Positions 25,531 to 37,177 of a DNA stretch of 64,000 nucleotides are shown here, piece after piece. The DNA comes from Oegoconia quadripuncta (lineage: Eukaryota > Arthropoda > Insecta > Lepidoptera > Autostichidae), in contig OX438743.1 in assembly GCA_949316235.1 (NCBI GenBank), positions 30,535,242 to 30,599,241 on the forward strand, written 5' to 3'. Position 1 is the stretch's first letter. Every line of letters begins with the position of its first letter. A program made the translations under genes and the position numbers. The notes under the pieces are model-generated. The model was not told where the DNA came from. It saw only the letters and a program-made list of their open reading frames with translations, and made no database searches.

Positions 25531-25823
25531 TAATCTCGTGACATGCTTCATACAATAATTTTGTTTATTTTGATTTTACTAAAATATTTTGACAATGACG
25601 TAACAATAGTTAACATACCTACTTAGGTATAGTATTTTATTGAATAATGTTATATTTCTATAAATTGTGATATACATATTATGTAGGTATAATCTGATGG
25701 TTTTACGTTGTAACTACTCAAATTTGACGTTATTCGTAACACGTACAACGTACAATTGTTATTTATGTAAAATCTATAAATGTGTGTATAATGTTAATAT
25801 TTGATGTTTGACAATCACTTTTA
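25531..25823. other. Intergenic, nothing recognised
   Basis: AT-rich; no feature. Confidence 0.3.
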
Positions 25824-25937
25824 GGACCGATCGTTGTGGAGATCTTTGGGGAGGCCTTTGTCCAGCAGTGGACGTCTTTCGACCGATATGATGATGATGA
25901 ATCACTTTTATTTTAGACTTGATTGATTGATTGATTG
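25824..25937 (+). mobile_element. RTE-like LINE 3' end plus (GATT)4
   Basis: AGGACCGATCGTTGTGGAGA ... TTTGTCCAGCAGTGGACGTC ... followed by ATGATGATGA is an RTE-like 3' end with its ATG-repeat tail. The same type occurs at 29300-29372 and as a short piece at 52541-52571. A (GATT)4 microsatellite follows at 25921-25937. Confidence 0.65.
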
Positions 25938-26568
25938 AACTTTATTAATTTACGAAATTGTATGTATGATATGACATTGTAAACGTGAACTAAATAAATC
26001 TAATCACAAGAGATTGCTTAAGGCCATTTCCATGGTAATTAAGGTTTCTTGAAATGGGTGAATGTTTAATTGCAGCAACTCGACATTTAACATTAAAAGT
26101 CTGTATGAAATATACGAAATCAGTTTCTCTGAATCCTACAATCTCAGTTATCATGAAATATAAAGTATTTACTGAGTAGGATTATTGGTATGGCGTGCTC
26201 TATCATCCACCATATCTGCATTTTCCGCAGGATCAGATACAATTCGGTCTATCAATAATATAAACTTAATTTTAGAATATAGAGAAACTCTGTTCTGATA
26301 TAACAAGGAGTCACAGAGTTGAATACTTTTTTTTATTTGGAAATCTTACCATATCATAAAGCAAAGTAGCAATAGTTAGATCACAGATCAAATTGTTTCC
26401 ACAAATATATTATAGCAGTATCCGCTAGTAAAAATAGTATAGATTAATGAGTAGCTGATGTACCCAGTGAAGTGAAATTACTATAAAATATGTTGCGAAA
26501 ACAAGGGAAAGATGTAGGAGTACCAGCTATTGTAAAGTTTTATATTGGTCTAAAATAGTTATTAAGTT

Positions 26569-27115
26569 ATTAGTAGTTGAATGCCTGAATGAATCTGTCT
26601 ATTGTTCGATAATATTGGGTTACCTATGAAATTGGAGTTTCTTTTTTCGGTAATCATATTACTAATTCCTGCGATTTGCAAAGCTATATCCAAATTTGTT
26701 TTTTATTTGGAAAATGGAATATTATTTCAAGGTTTCACATAAAATATTTTTTTATTTCTGGGCTAAATCATATAATAAAAAAAAATTGAACAGAGCTCTT
26801 TTCATGTGCTTCCCATAATCATTTCTTAGATTCGCTGAAATTTTTATAAAGGGGTTACTTTTAAAAATTAACGCTGCCTATACTTAACTTAATGTTATCC
26901 GATAATACACACAAAGTTTAGCTAAATTTGGATTTGCCATTCCCAAAAAAATAAAATCAAAAATGTTTGTATGGAGAAAACAGTATTAATGAAATTCTTC
27001 ATACAAAACGCCAATTTCATTTCATTTCACCTAATATATGGCGATTGGCGACGATTCTCCAAAATGGCCACACACTGTTTTTTCATCGCTACACTACCTG
27101 TACCTATTAACTTAT
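26569..27115. repeat. Dispersed repeat Y, copy split by a MITE
   Basis: Left half is 26569-26614 and right half 27035-27115. Both align with the uninterrupted copy at 25101-25222. The MITE lies between them. Confidence 0.88.
26615..27034. mobile_element. Mariner-like MITE, copy 3 (420 bp, inverted)
   Basis: Begins TTGGGTTACCTATGAAATTG and ends ...CCAATTTCATTTCATTTCAC followed by CTAA. It is flanked on both sides by TA (26613-26614 and 27035-27036), which is single in the empty copy at 25146-25147. Orientation is opposite to copies 1 and 2. Its right terminus carries a small local change (TTCATTTC), so the terminal repeat is imperfect. Confidence 0.88.
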
Positions 27116-29176
27116 ACTATATTAAGGGTTTTTATCTAACATAATATGTTTAAACACTCGTAGCAATTTATCATAATTCATAGCAAAAAAGCAAATTATA
27201 GACAACATTTTCCACACGAAAAGTATATGGAATCAGTCGATAGAGACAGCAGGAATGGAATTTATAGAAACAGAAAAGAATTATTTAATTACGTTCAGAC
27301 CTTAATCAGCAGGCAAGATTAAAGACTAATCGTGTAGGAAACGAGATGTCTACGAAATTGCAAGCTCAAATAGGATTAAATAACACACGGATGTGTGTGC
27401 GAGGGAAATCGAAAGAAATCGATAAATTGTTCAGTTTTTACAAAGGAGATACTATATTTAACATTCTAATATTATTATCAAGACAACACAGTTTAACGAG
27501 TTTGTTGTTCCAGATGCGGTGAAGCTACCTCTTGCTGCAATAAAATGGAACTGGGCTGAGGAAATGAACTAACTGGACCGTGAAATAATATTTTACAGAG
27601 CATACTCGTAATTCTAATTATATTGACTTGCTAATCAACAAAACGACACCCAGCTTATTTACGAGTATAGCGTTAATGATAATAGAGGACGCAATAATTT
27701 ATGAAAATATCACTATTAAATCATAGATGCGGTATAGGGATATGAGAATACGATGGCAGTTAGAATCACCGTTTCCACCGCGCATTATTATTGCTCTCAG
27801 CTCTAAATCTAAAGATAACGCGCTTCCACGACGTGGGAGGGCCATCAAATCCCTTTCTATGTTTAAAATAAAAATTTAACCCTAAAAGCAGTTCCATTTT
27901 ATGAAGGTTCTTTATGTCTCACGGCATTTATTTGTCTTTTTAAAATTCTTATTACCTCGTTTCGCAATTTGGTACTTACTTTTCATCGGTGCTTTATATT
28001 AAATCAGCGGCGATGGTCCGCATTAAACATTGCGGGATTGTTTTAATATTGCACGATCTCTTACATCCATAAAGAACGTCGTCGAATTCACGAGCGCCTT
28101 ATTTTACTTTGATTTTCGTACTTATTGTACCTACTAAAGAATTTATTTATTTTCACGACAAAATTTTCATGGAAAGTTGTAACGAATTAGCAAGCAAACT
28201 CACGGTTAATGTAGTTGATATGATCATGCCTCCTACAGTCATGACTGATGTTTCGACCTCATACCGTTGTCTCAAATGCTGTCAACTATCATACGTAAAC
28301 CAGTTATTTCTCTGGCTCTCTTATCACACCAGACAATGTCAGCAACAGTTGGTGATATTTTTATTTTTAAAACGAGTTAACGTTATACAAAGATTATTAT
28401 GATATTGGGATTCTTTTTAACCTGTCGTCGTTTGAGACCAACTTCAAGAATTCTAAGACGCGTTTCAAAGCCATGGACTTTTTATTTTGATTTTAAATAA
28501 TTAAATACAATAGCTATTTAAGTATTATGTATCAGGCGCCATTAGGGATTTTTTACCATAAACTTACAATAAAAAATGACAAATCCCATCACACTGGAGA
28601 TCAAGGCGAATCTAACGATACCGTTCACTTCAAAGTCGGTCAAGCCTTAAAGGCATCTATATACATACATACTGGCACAGACCCGAAAAACATTAACCTC
28701 CTTCATAAGGCAGTCGGATAAAAAACAAAACTTGCTGAGAGGCAGATTTATACGACAATGGTTGCGTTTAATTACTTATGTAGAGAAACAAACAGAAATA
28801 ATGTTCCAAAGAGGCGATTATCGTATTAATAGTAAGCCCCTAAAAAAGCCCCTATTAAAGCAGTAAAAAATGTCCGAAATTCAAGAGTAGGTAGAAGAAT
28901 GCCGACGCAAAATCGCGGATGTAAATTAAATCTGGACCGTGGTCAGAATCCACAGCGTTCACGAACAGTGAGTGAATTGGGAATTCGAGTTAGCGGACAT
29001 TTTATACGTTACGTGCTCTATTCGGCAGCGCCACTGCATTTTACGTGGCAATTTCGAACATTTCAAATAGTGTATTAGAAAATTACATAATACTCGTATC
29101 ACTGGTAAATTTATCGTGACTTTGTAGTAGTTTAAATACTGCAATGTAAAGAGTGTCCACGAGATCGAGTACTACT
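27116..29176. other. Intergenic, nothing recognised
   Basis: AT-rich. Open frames here are short and compositionally unremarkable, with no splice-consistent partner exons. No repeat partner was seen. Confidence 0.35.
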
Positions 29177-29295
29177 ACTGCTGTCTAACGAAAACAACTT
29201 CGGACAGCTCGTAACTTCGGACTTTCTGCTAATAATCTTTATTTGCATAACTTCAGACGTCCCTTGCGTCCGAAGCTATTTTCGTTAGAGAGTAG
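29177..29295. mobile_element. Short foldback element
   Basis: The left end TGTCTAACGAAAACAACTTC and the right end (complement of) CTCTCTAACGAAAATAGCTT are inverted repeats of about 25 bp with a few mismatches, bracketing ~70 bp. Likely a MITE; family not assigned. Confidence 0.6.
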
Positions 29296-29299
29296 ACCC

Positions 29300-29372
29300 C
29301 CCAGGACCAATCGTTGTGAAGATCTTTGGGGGGAGACCTTTGTCCAGCAGTGGACTCGGTTGACGATGATGA
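29300..29372 (+). mobile_element. RTE-like LINE 3' end
   Basis: AGGACCAATCGTTGTGAAGA, TTTGTCCAGCAGTGGACTC, then GATGATGAAAA. Same 3' terminus as 25824-25895, inserted immediately after the foldback element. Confidence 0.65.
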
Positions 29373-30022
29373 AAAAATGTGATCACGATCGACCGGTCAA
29401 TCGCGGAAACGTATGTCTACATTTCGTTATTTTTTTTTTATTATTTTCCAAAGGCGACATAAGATTTTGAAAGAATATTATAATGTCAAGTGTTGTACAG
29501 GACTTAAGGATAAGGATTTCGTAATTGTTCAACATCATCAAACTTATTTATGAAGAAAACCGCAAAACACGGGATTTTAAATAAATGATTTTCAAATGCA
29601 TAGCTACACTAATTTTAAAATTGTAAAATTTGTATCCTCTTGAAGGGAGCGGTGTCTACCGAGATATTCACACCTAGTTCGGCAGCAGATGCCTATTAAT
29701 TTAATTACAATACGTAATGTGAAGCTGTACCTATGTAATCAATGTATTTAATCATAAAATATTGTATGTTGTTTGGAAGTAAAGTTATTATTATTAATTA
29801 ACCTAGATAAGTATTATGGCATTGTTTACGCAACGTCTATTGAATAGAGAATTGTGTGATGGATGGATATAAAATTTTGCATTCGATAGATAGCGATATC
29901 TAATAATTTGCCGTTTGCGAATTCGCTTGCGTTCAATCGCTAAACTTGTTGCCACATAAGCGCCCTAGAAGTAAATTATGGTAACTCAATACGTCTGTCC
30001 AATAGACGTTTATCCCCTTATA
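29373..30022. other. Intergenic, nothing recognised
   Basis: AT-rich; no supported features. Confidence 0.35.
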
Positions 30023-30443
30023 TTAGGTCCTTACCTATGAAATTGGCATTTTGTATGAAGAATTTCATTAAGACTGTTTTCTCCATACAAACATTTTTGA
30101 TTTTTTTTTGGGAACGGCAAATCCAAATTTAGCTAAACTTTGTGTGTATTATCGGATAACATTTAGTTAAGTATAGGCAGCGTTAATTTTTAAATGTAAT
30201 CGCTTTATAAAAGTTTCAGCGAATCTAAGAAATGATTATGGGAAGCACATGAAAAGAGCTCGGTTAAAATTTTTTTATTATGTGATTTAGCCCAGAAATT
30301 AAAAAATATTTCATGTGAAACCTTGAAATAATATTCCATTTTCCAAATAAAAAACAAATTTGGACATAGCTTTGAAAATAGCAGGAATTGGTACATATCA
30401 TTAACGAAGAAAAAAAACTCCAATTTCATAGGTAAAGACCCAA
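30023..30443. mobile_element. Mariner-like MITE, copy 2 (421 bp)
   Basis: Starts TTAGGTCCTTACCTATGAAA and ends TTTCATAGGTAAAGACCCAA. It is flanked by TA at 30021-30022 and 30444-30445. Nearly identical to copy 1 (6295-6717) in the same orientation, so both moved or were copied fairly recently. Confidence 0.88.
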
Positions 30444-30904
30444 TATTTATTTCTAGGGCGCTTACGTGATACCAAATTTAGCGATCGAAGGCAAGCGACC
30501 TAAACAGCATTGTGGTACGTGGAGGCTGGACTTTTATAAGCTGTTGATGTGTGTGTATTTCCTTATCAAGTACTCCGTCGTACCTACAACGAAACCTAAT
30601 GATCCATCTACCACACACAAAAAACACATCTATACTCACTCAGAAAAGCGTTGGAAGGTTTACAATGTTTCCAAAACTTCGTCTAAAAATATAAAATTCA
30701 CTTGAGATTTACTCCGAGAGTTGATAAATGCCACGTAAACGTACTGGTGTAAGTAACGTTACCTGCACAATATAGTGGTGGCAGATCATTTCTCAAAGCA
30801 GCGTGGCGACTTGTACCCGACTACAGGTACAAGGATATACGAGTATTATATCGCTCCCGCGGCGGTCGTGGCTGGATCGCATTATTGGTACGCCTTTTGT
30901 ATAT
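30444..30904. other. Intergenic with a small RTE-like scrap
   Basis: CATTGTGGTACGTGGAGGCT followed by TTATAAGCTGTTGATG near 30510-30550 resembles a decayed RTE 3' end. Nothing else was recognised. Confidence 0.35.
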
Positions 30905-31197
30905 AACTTTTTTTTGTTGTTAAGTGAAGATGAGGTCGAAGGTGGAAGCGTACTGACCCGGAAACCCCAACACATTTGGAGGACTGGCTATCTTATCTCA
31001 GACAACCGGAACACAACAATGCTATTAACATTGCTGCTCGGCGGCTTTGCTTGGTGGTAGCTAGCCAGGAGGGCATTTAAAATGCCCTACCACCAACCAA
31101 ACCGAGTACTTAAACATGTACCCCACTGGGGATCGAACCCGCGACCTCCGAATCGTAAACCCAATGTTGTTTACATTGAACCACGGAGGCGGTAACT
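30905..31197 (-). mobile_element. SINE family B, full-length
   Basis: On the minus strand the head carries CGTGGTTCAATG (A-box-like) and GGTCGCGGGTTCGATCCCC (B box). The body follows (GGTTGGTGGTAGGGCATTTT, CTGGCTAGCTACCACC) and the 3' end is GTACGCTTCCACCTTCGACC then CATCTTCACTTAACAAC. The tRNA-like boxes belong to the SINE. Confidence 0.83.
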
Positions 31198-32644
31198 AGT
31201 TAAATCTAAAAGAGACTTGAATAGAATACCTACGATAGAACAATTTTGGTCAATGAGTAACATAAACCATTGTCTTGACATAGACTATCAGACGCAGGAA
31301 CCGGCCGTTGAGCCAAACTTTGAGTCGGGACTTGGCAAAGAGAACTCCTTGCTGTCACTTGACTACAGGATTTTCAAACATGTATAATGTTTTTATTGAT
31401 TTATTCCTAATTTCACATACTAATCGAGGACTCCCCACCCGTGGTTCACCTCCGAGGCGCTGCGGCGGAGCACTGGCTGATCAGAATGGTTCCTTCTACG
31501 GAATTGCTGCAGCATAAATAAAGATGAACTCGCGACAATTGCACGCCATACTGGGGACATAGGAAACTTTCTTGGCAGAACTTCTTTCGGCGGCAAAACC
31601 CTAAAGAGTTTAGCAAGAAGGTAAGTTTCTTAACACAACTTTATTTGAAAAAAAAAAAAAATTGTTTGTAAACGCTTTAGTGTAGTACAAAAAGTAAATA
31701 TATACAGTTTTTTTATAATTATGTACAACTAAGGGTAAAGTCTGCCGACAAGTAACAAATGTATTTGTTCGTGTTGTTTGAAATAAACCTTTGAATATGT
31801 TATGGGTTCCTGGAGAGCGCCCTTACTGTGATTGATGTTAACCCACTATATACATAAAAAATGGCGAGCATTATTAATTTCTAATTACCTCTAGATCACA
31901 GAAGTCGCTTCCGCAAAGTCAGTAATTCATCAAAAATATAGTACGCTTTTTCAATAAGGTTCCTGTTGAAATACAAAATCGTCGTTTCAATAAATTTAAA
32001 TATGCTTTAAAACAGAAACTTATTAAGGAAGGATATTTTTTTGTATTATTATTTATTTATAATTTTAAAAAGAGATTTCTTCCAGCAAGACCCTGCACAT
32101 GTGAAGGAAAACAGGTTCGATAGAATAGACATACTACGTGCACTGAGAAAAAAGTGACAATAATCAACTTAAAATCACAAGACTATAACAATAATACTTC
32201 AAATATAATAAAATAAATACCTATTTAATATTAAATAAAATACGTACGTATTTTAATTATAAATATTATAAAATATCAAACTATTTAATGTTTTAGAAAT
32301 TGGTGACCATTGTCGTATTTTCATGAATATTTCCGTGTTTCGGAGGCTAGTAATAGACGGAATAGTTAGGTAAGTCGGTAGGGAAGGCTTGAAAACACTG
32401 ATTGTGGCCGCTAGTATGGCACAATTCCACCGAAACACACTGGACCTGCGTAGTGGATTACAGCATACCCTTTACTAGCAGCGTAAGGCTGTTGATACGA
32501 AATAGTTATACATTTAACCGTATAAATGAATTCAAAGAATACGATTGGAACGTCGCTCCTAAGAAAGCAAATATGTTATTGCTACGGAAACAAACAGTTA
32601 CGGAATACCGCAAAGTAAGGCCATAAATCCATACAAACTATAAA
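31198..32644. other. Intergenic, nothing recognised
   Basis: No supported gene; a poly(A)-like run at 31650-31662 and AT-rich sequence only. Confidence 0.35.
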
Positions 32645-33985
32645 TCAGTTAACTACACTGAAAAAACACTTTAGTTGATTTTATGTAGTTGATTTATTTT
32701 TAGTTAAGGTAACAGGTTTTTGTCAGTTGCGGCAACTAAATCTTTTTTGTTGAGACCAAATATGTTAGTTCAATACAAAAAATAAGTTGAACCAACATAA
32801 AATTGTTGTTATTGTGAAAAATATTGAAATCAACCAAATATTCAGTTATGTTAACCTAACCATATGTTGAATTAACCAACCCATTTCAGTTAGTTCAACA
32901 AACAACACTTAACCTTAACCCTGACTCAGAAATCGCTTAAAACAAGTTAGAAAAATAGTTCAGACAACTTATTTTATTTAATACACATAACTTTAATAGA
33001 CATGTAGGTTCAGTAAATTATTACACTACCTACGCTATTATTCTTTTTAATTTTAATAGAGTATTGTACTAACCTAAATGACGTAGCTAAAACAAAAATA
33101 GTGTGTGATAGTTGTTGCAAAAGATGTTATGAGTTAATATGACCTTAAAAATAATGTTAATACAAACAAATAATGCTAGTTATATTAACAACAATGAATG
33201 ATATTAATACAAAAATTCCTGAAGGCTATCACAACCAAATATTATGATTGTAGCACTTTGAGAAAAGTTAAAACAACAAAAATCAAATATCTCAAGGCTA
33301 ATAAACTAATAATGTTAATATAACCTATAAAGTTACGTTAATACAATAAGGTCTGGTGGTTCGGACAACAACAATTAGATGACTTATATTCACACACAAT
33401 TAAAGTCACAACAACAAAAAATAGAGTCAACACAACAGTTATAAAGTTGCGACAAGTAGATCGTTTTATGCAGTAACTTAGGTTGTAGGTACCTTTTAAA
33501 CGTAAACCAACAAAGGTTAATTTTTTATTTTATTTATTTTAACCGTTTGGAAAACTTGCTGCTTGTTTTAACTAATTAAGTACACAGTGAAATTAATTTC
33601 AGAAAGCCTTAACAATATAACCACAACTAATAACTATAAGCAATATTTAACAGAATGAAATCACTAAAGTTAAAACAACAATGGTCAAAAATTGATAATC
33701 TAATTATGTCTAAACTTTATACAACCAACGAAAGAATGTTAATACAAACAAATAATGCCAGTTATTGCAATAAAAATGAATTGTATGAGCACAAAAGTTT
33801 CTGAAGGTTATCACAACCAGATATAATAATTGTAGTCACTTTGAATGGAAAGTTAAAACAACAAAAATCAAATAGCTCAAGCTAATATACTAATAATGTT
33901 AATATAACATATAAATTAAAGTCAATACAAATAAAGACAACATCTTTATTATTGTTGCTTTAACTAAAAAAAAATGTTGTTTTAA
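32645..33985. repeat. Long GTTNAAC-rich repeat element, 33-kb copy
   Basis: Begins ACTACACTGAAAAAACACTT and is saturated with GTTGA/TCAAC and TTAGTT/AACTAA motifs on both strands. Internally, 33153-33350 and 33735-33945 match each other (AATGTTAATACAAACAAATA, GTTAAAACAACAAAAATCAA), an internal duplication with a ~582-bp offset. Its left end resembles the reverse complement of the right end of the 61-62.6 kb array (ACACAGAAAGAAAAATTTGG). No ORF. Confidence 0.6.
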
Positions 33986-34914
33986 ACACTAGTCATGGTA
34001 ATCTTCTAAAAGAGGAGCTGCAAAATAAAATTGAATATCACCTGGATTTGAACCTACGTCCTTATAGAACGATAACCGAATAGTTCACCTACGAACCAAT
34101 GGTACCTGCTTATTCACAACAGGAAGTCACAAAAATGTTCTTTGGCATTGTTTGTTCGTGTTTGTTTCAGCAAGGTGGGAGATCCGGATAAATAAAACAC
34201 ATGCTGAGTCCAATGGTATTTTATTGTGAAAGTTGAGTAAATTCTATAAATTACATGTTTTTGAAGGCGTGCAGCGCCCTCCACAATTGTTGTGAAGAGC
34301 TAATTAGAACAATGCTTAACCAATGGAGTATCAATCTCCCGATTCATATTAATTATTTATGTTAGTTCCCTATAGATCGGTTAAATTGCATTGTCAGACT
34401 GACAGGCTATTAGAAAATCATTGCTATTGACACACAGCCACAGAAGTACTGTCTTTTACTAAAAAAATTTTATAGTCGAATCATAAATTCCAGTCATACA
34501 ATTTAAAACGCAACCATAGTATATTCCTGTAGGAACGCCGGGATAAATAGAATCCCAGTTACGGTAGACAATAAGCTATCGTTTAGTGAAAACTGCATCA
34601 AAGTTCGTCCAGTAGTTACGTTACGGCGTGATGCCCGAACAAATACAGACAAAAATTCCAAAGAAATATTTTTGGGTTCAGTTACTTCCCAGTATCTGGG
34701 GGCATGGTAGTGCCCCCGCGAAGACGAGTCAAGCGAAGCGCCAGGGCACTACCTACCTTTTCTCGAAGTGTTTTTTTGAGCCCGCATAGAGTTGGTTTCC
34801 GATGTACCAGATAGTTCATATTCTCAGGATATGATGTCAATAATAGATTAATTAAACATACAACGTCTCAATTGAATAGCTCTAATACTTTAGATTTTAT
34901 TGATATCTAAAATA
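33986..34914. other. Intergenic with a tRNA-like SINE head
   Basis: On the minus strand at 34035-34110 there is a GGTTCAAATCC B box with upstream TGGTTCGTAGGTGAAC, probably a SINE head; a similar box lies at 45298-45350. At 34530-34690 a segment (AAAGTTCGTCCAGTAGTTAC) resembles a repeat at 44590-44780 and 53866-54060. Confidence 0.4.
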
Positions 34915-35100
34915 CACCGATTTCGTCACTGACACACTGATGATCATCAATATGTTTGGCTACTGCCTGAAGTGCTAGAAAGCTGAAATTTGGTATGTAA
35001 TCTAAGTTTAGAAAATTCATAAATTTATAACTTTCGCCCCCCATCTCCTAAAATGGGGTGGAAGTTTATATGAGACTTTCACCAATTTTATGAATCAGGC
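34915..35100. repeat. Diverged relative of the R1-element target repeat
   Basis: CACTGACACACTGATGATCA ... AGAAAGCTGAAATTTGGTAT parallels CACTGACTCACTGACTCATC ... AGAAGCTTGAAATTTGGTAT at 36620-36690. The retrotransposon's target is therefore itself a dispersed repeat. Confidence 0.55.
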
Positions 35101-36647
35101 AGGACATGAATGTTTACACGGGACTGTAGACAGTAACTAAAAAACCTATTAATCTAGACATCTAGACACGCGGTAGCGTGTCAAGCCAAGTTCAAGTTCA
35201 CAAGGAACTGGCGACGCAGCACCGTGTGTAAATTTACACGAACCATTTACCCCTTAATATTAGACACATGAAAGGACTTGTCCGCGTTTTATATGGAGGG
35301 TGGTTTTTTATTCCGAGTAAATTCCGACCGGGTTGGTACTACACTGATATTAAAGGTACAAAAATGTAGATCGTAAAACCGCTTTAAAATGAATTTTGCA
35401 CACCTCCGTTTTTATAAAATAAATTAATGAAATAACTATGGTGGAATTATTTTGCGATGCCATTGGCAACACTGGCGACTATTTACTCCACAAAAAATCG
35501 ATCACGACGATCAATAAAGCAAATCGATTATTAAGGAAAATATTATAACCTATTTCAATGTAGTACTGAAGTATAAATTCTACATCAAATCGAGCACTGA
35601 AAGATCGAATTATAAGTCACCGAAATATTTTTTTTTATAATGACCTGGGTTTCTAGCAAAAATTGTTTTAAACAACCTCTTAACAGTTATATATAAAATA
35701 ATTTTTGTCTTTATCTTTATAATTACATTTGATAGATTTGTATGAAATCATACACAAGGATATATACGTAAATAGATTATGATCACACCAATTATAGTGA
35801 AAAATATAAAAGACAGTAAGTTATTTATTTCTGTATTTTATGTGTTTAGGTCAGACATATCCCAAACACAGTGAACAAGATTTTGAAATATTTTTGAAAG
35901 ATTTGAGATCATTTTGGCATAAAAGAAAATACTGTAAAAAACATGGAAACAAAAATTACTTGAAATTACAATTAGGTACTATGATTGGCACAAAAATCCA
36001 TAAATATGATAAAAAATCACAAATATGCATAATTATATTATAATGCACAAACAAGAACCAGCATTGTTTACCGTTATACACCGTAAAGTCTGTTGTTGAG
36101 TGACCAGCCTGTTAATGCGATTTGGTTATATTTTCGGATTGAGTGACAGGATCGAGTACCGATCAGTCAGAAATCGATACTCGATCGATTAGCCAATCTC
36201 AGATCGAACAACCCTATTGCTCTTACAAGTTTGACAATGACATTTGTTTGACAGTGGGTGGATATTGTTATAATTAACGACGGAATGTTCGTTTCAAGGA
36301 ATGAATTGCAAGAGGCTTCATTCTTTCTATAGGCCGGAGTGTTCGTTTTAAAGTAAATTGTTATGAAACTAAAAAATACATTTTCTCGAAAACGGAGATT
36401 TCTAAAATTGTACAATTTGTACATAACAGCTGGATATTCAAATACCTATCCAGATATATATAACTTAACCCTGTCGGAATTAATAAATATTAAAAAACCA
36501 ATCTGGGACATGTCCTTTGCACTGTTTATTAAAGCCTCTTAGTTTGACCAGAATCCCAAAATTCATAAATGTAGTCCAAATAGTTACTGATATATTAACG
36601 TCTGCAAACCGATATTTTTACCACTGACTCACTGACTCATCATCAAA
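35101..36647. other. Intergenic, possible exon-like scrap
   Basis: The frame at 35849-35980, after an acceptor-like TGTGTTTAG, reads GQTYPKHSEQDFEIFLKDLR... with coding-like composition, but no donor or partner exon was identified and no family was recognised. Otherwise nothing. Confidence 0.35.
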
Positions 36648-36787
36648 AACCTAACCCACTTCCAGATGACTAAGAAGCTTGAAATTTGGTATCCATCTAT
36701 GTAATAGCGTGTATACAAAGGAAAAAATCGAAAAATAGAGAATTATTATAATCTTTTCTTAAAAAGTCGTAAAAACCCTCCTACCAT
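36648..36787. repeat. 140-bp direct repeat flanking the R1-clade element (left copy)
   Basis: Runs from AACCTAACCCACTTCCAGAT to AAAAACCCTCCTACCAT. It is matched by 43262-43401 with only two adjacent differences (CTATGTAATA versus CTAGTTAATA). It is best read as a very long target-site duplication. Confidence 0.85.
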
Positions 36788-36855
36788 ACTATGGTAGGAC
36801 CTAACCTTTTTTTTTTTTTTTTTGACGGGGGGAAAACACATTTACGCGTTCGACC

Positions 36856-36879
36856 CGCCGCTGACAGGGGTCAGCGGCG
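36856..36879 (-). other. 3' UTR hairpin near the poly(A) end
   Basis: Arms CGCCGCTGAC (36856-36865) and GTCAGCGGCG (36870-36879) pair perfectly over a 4-nt loop. It lies about 33 bases inside the poly(A) junction, where 3' UTR structure is often recognised by the element's own reverse transcriptase. Confidence 0.7.
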
Positions 36880-37094
36880 AGGATATGTGGGACTCACCGC
36901 TTCACACGGGAGCGGTCCTACCCACTAAAAACCCCCCGGTGTTCCTCCGCGCGCACCGAAACGGCGTGGCCACGGGTACCCCTCGGTAATCGTCCGCAGC
37001 CACGCCAGCGCGGCGCCCGCCGCCAGGGCAACGGCGGCGGCGGGCCCTCCTATAGACTGAAGCAGGGAGGAATCTCCTGGTCCAGCCATCCTCA

Positions 37095-37126
37095 AGAAGG
37101 CGCGTGATAACCCACGCGCGCCTTCT
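37095..37126 (-). other. 3' UTR GC-rich hairpin
   Basis: AGAAGGCGCGTG (37095-37106) pairs with CACGCGCGCCTTCT (37113-37126) apart from a 2-base bulge. Confidence 0.65.
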
Positions 37127-37142
37127 CGCGAGGCTTGCGTGT

Positions 37143-37170
37143 GGGTGGTGACTCCCCCGAGTCACCACCC
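37143..37170 (-). other. Hairpin eight bases after the ORF2 stop
   Basis: Perfect 12-bp stem (GGGTGGTGACTC at 37143-37154, GAGTCACCACCC at 37159-37170) with a CCCC loop on the plus strand. On the transcript it starts 7 bases after the ORF2 stop at 37178-37180. Confidence 0.8.
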
Positions 37171-37177
37171 AGCCTCG

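Noticed and set aside
28109..28721. Two plus-strand frames of 97 and 64 codons
   Set aside because: No domain, splice or composition support; consistent with chance in AT-rich DNA.
35840..36043. Plus-strand 67-codon frame after a TGTGTTTAG acceptor-like site
   Set aside because: Coding-like but no donor, partner exon or known family; noted only as a scrap.
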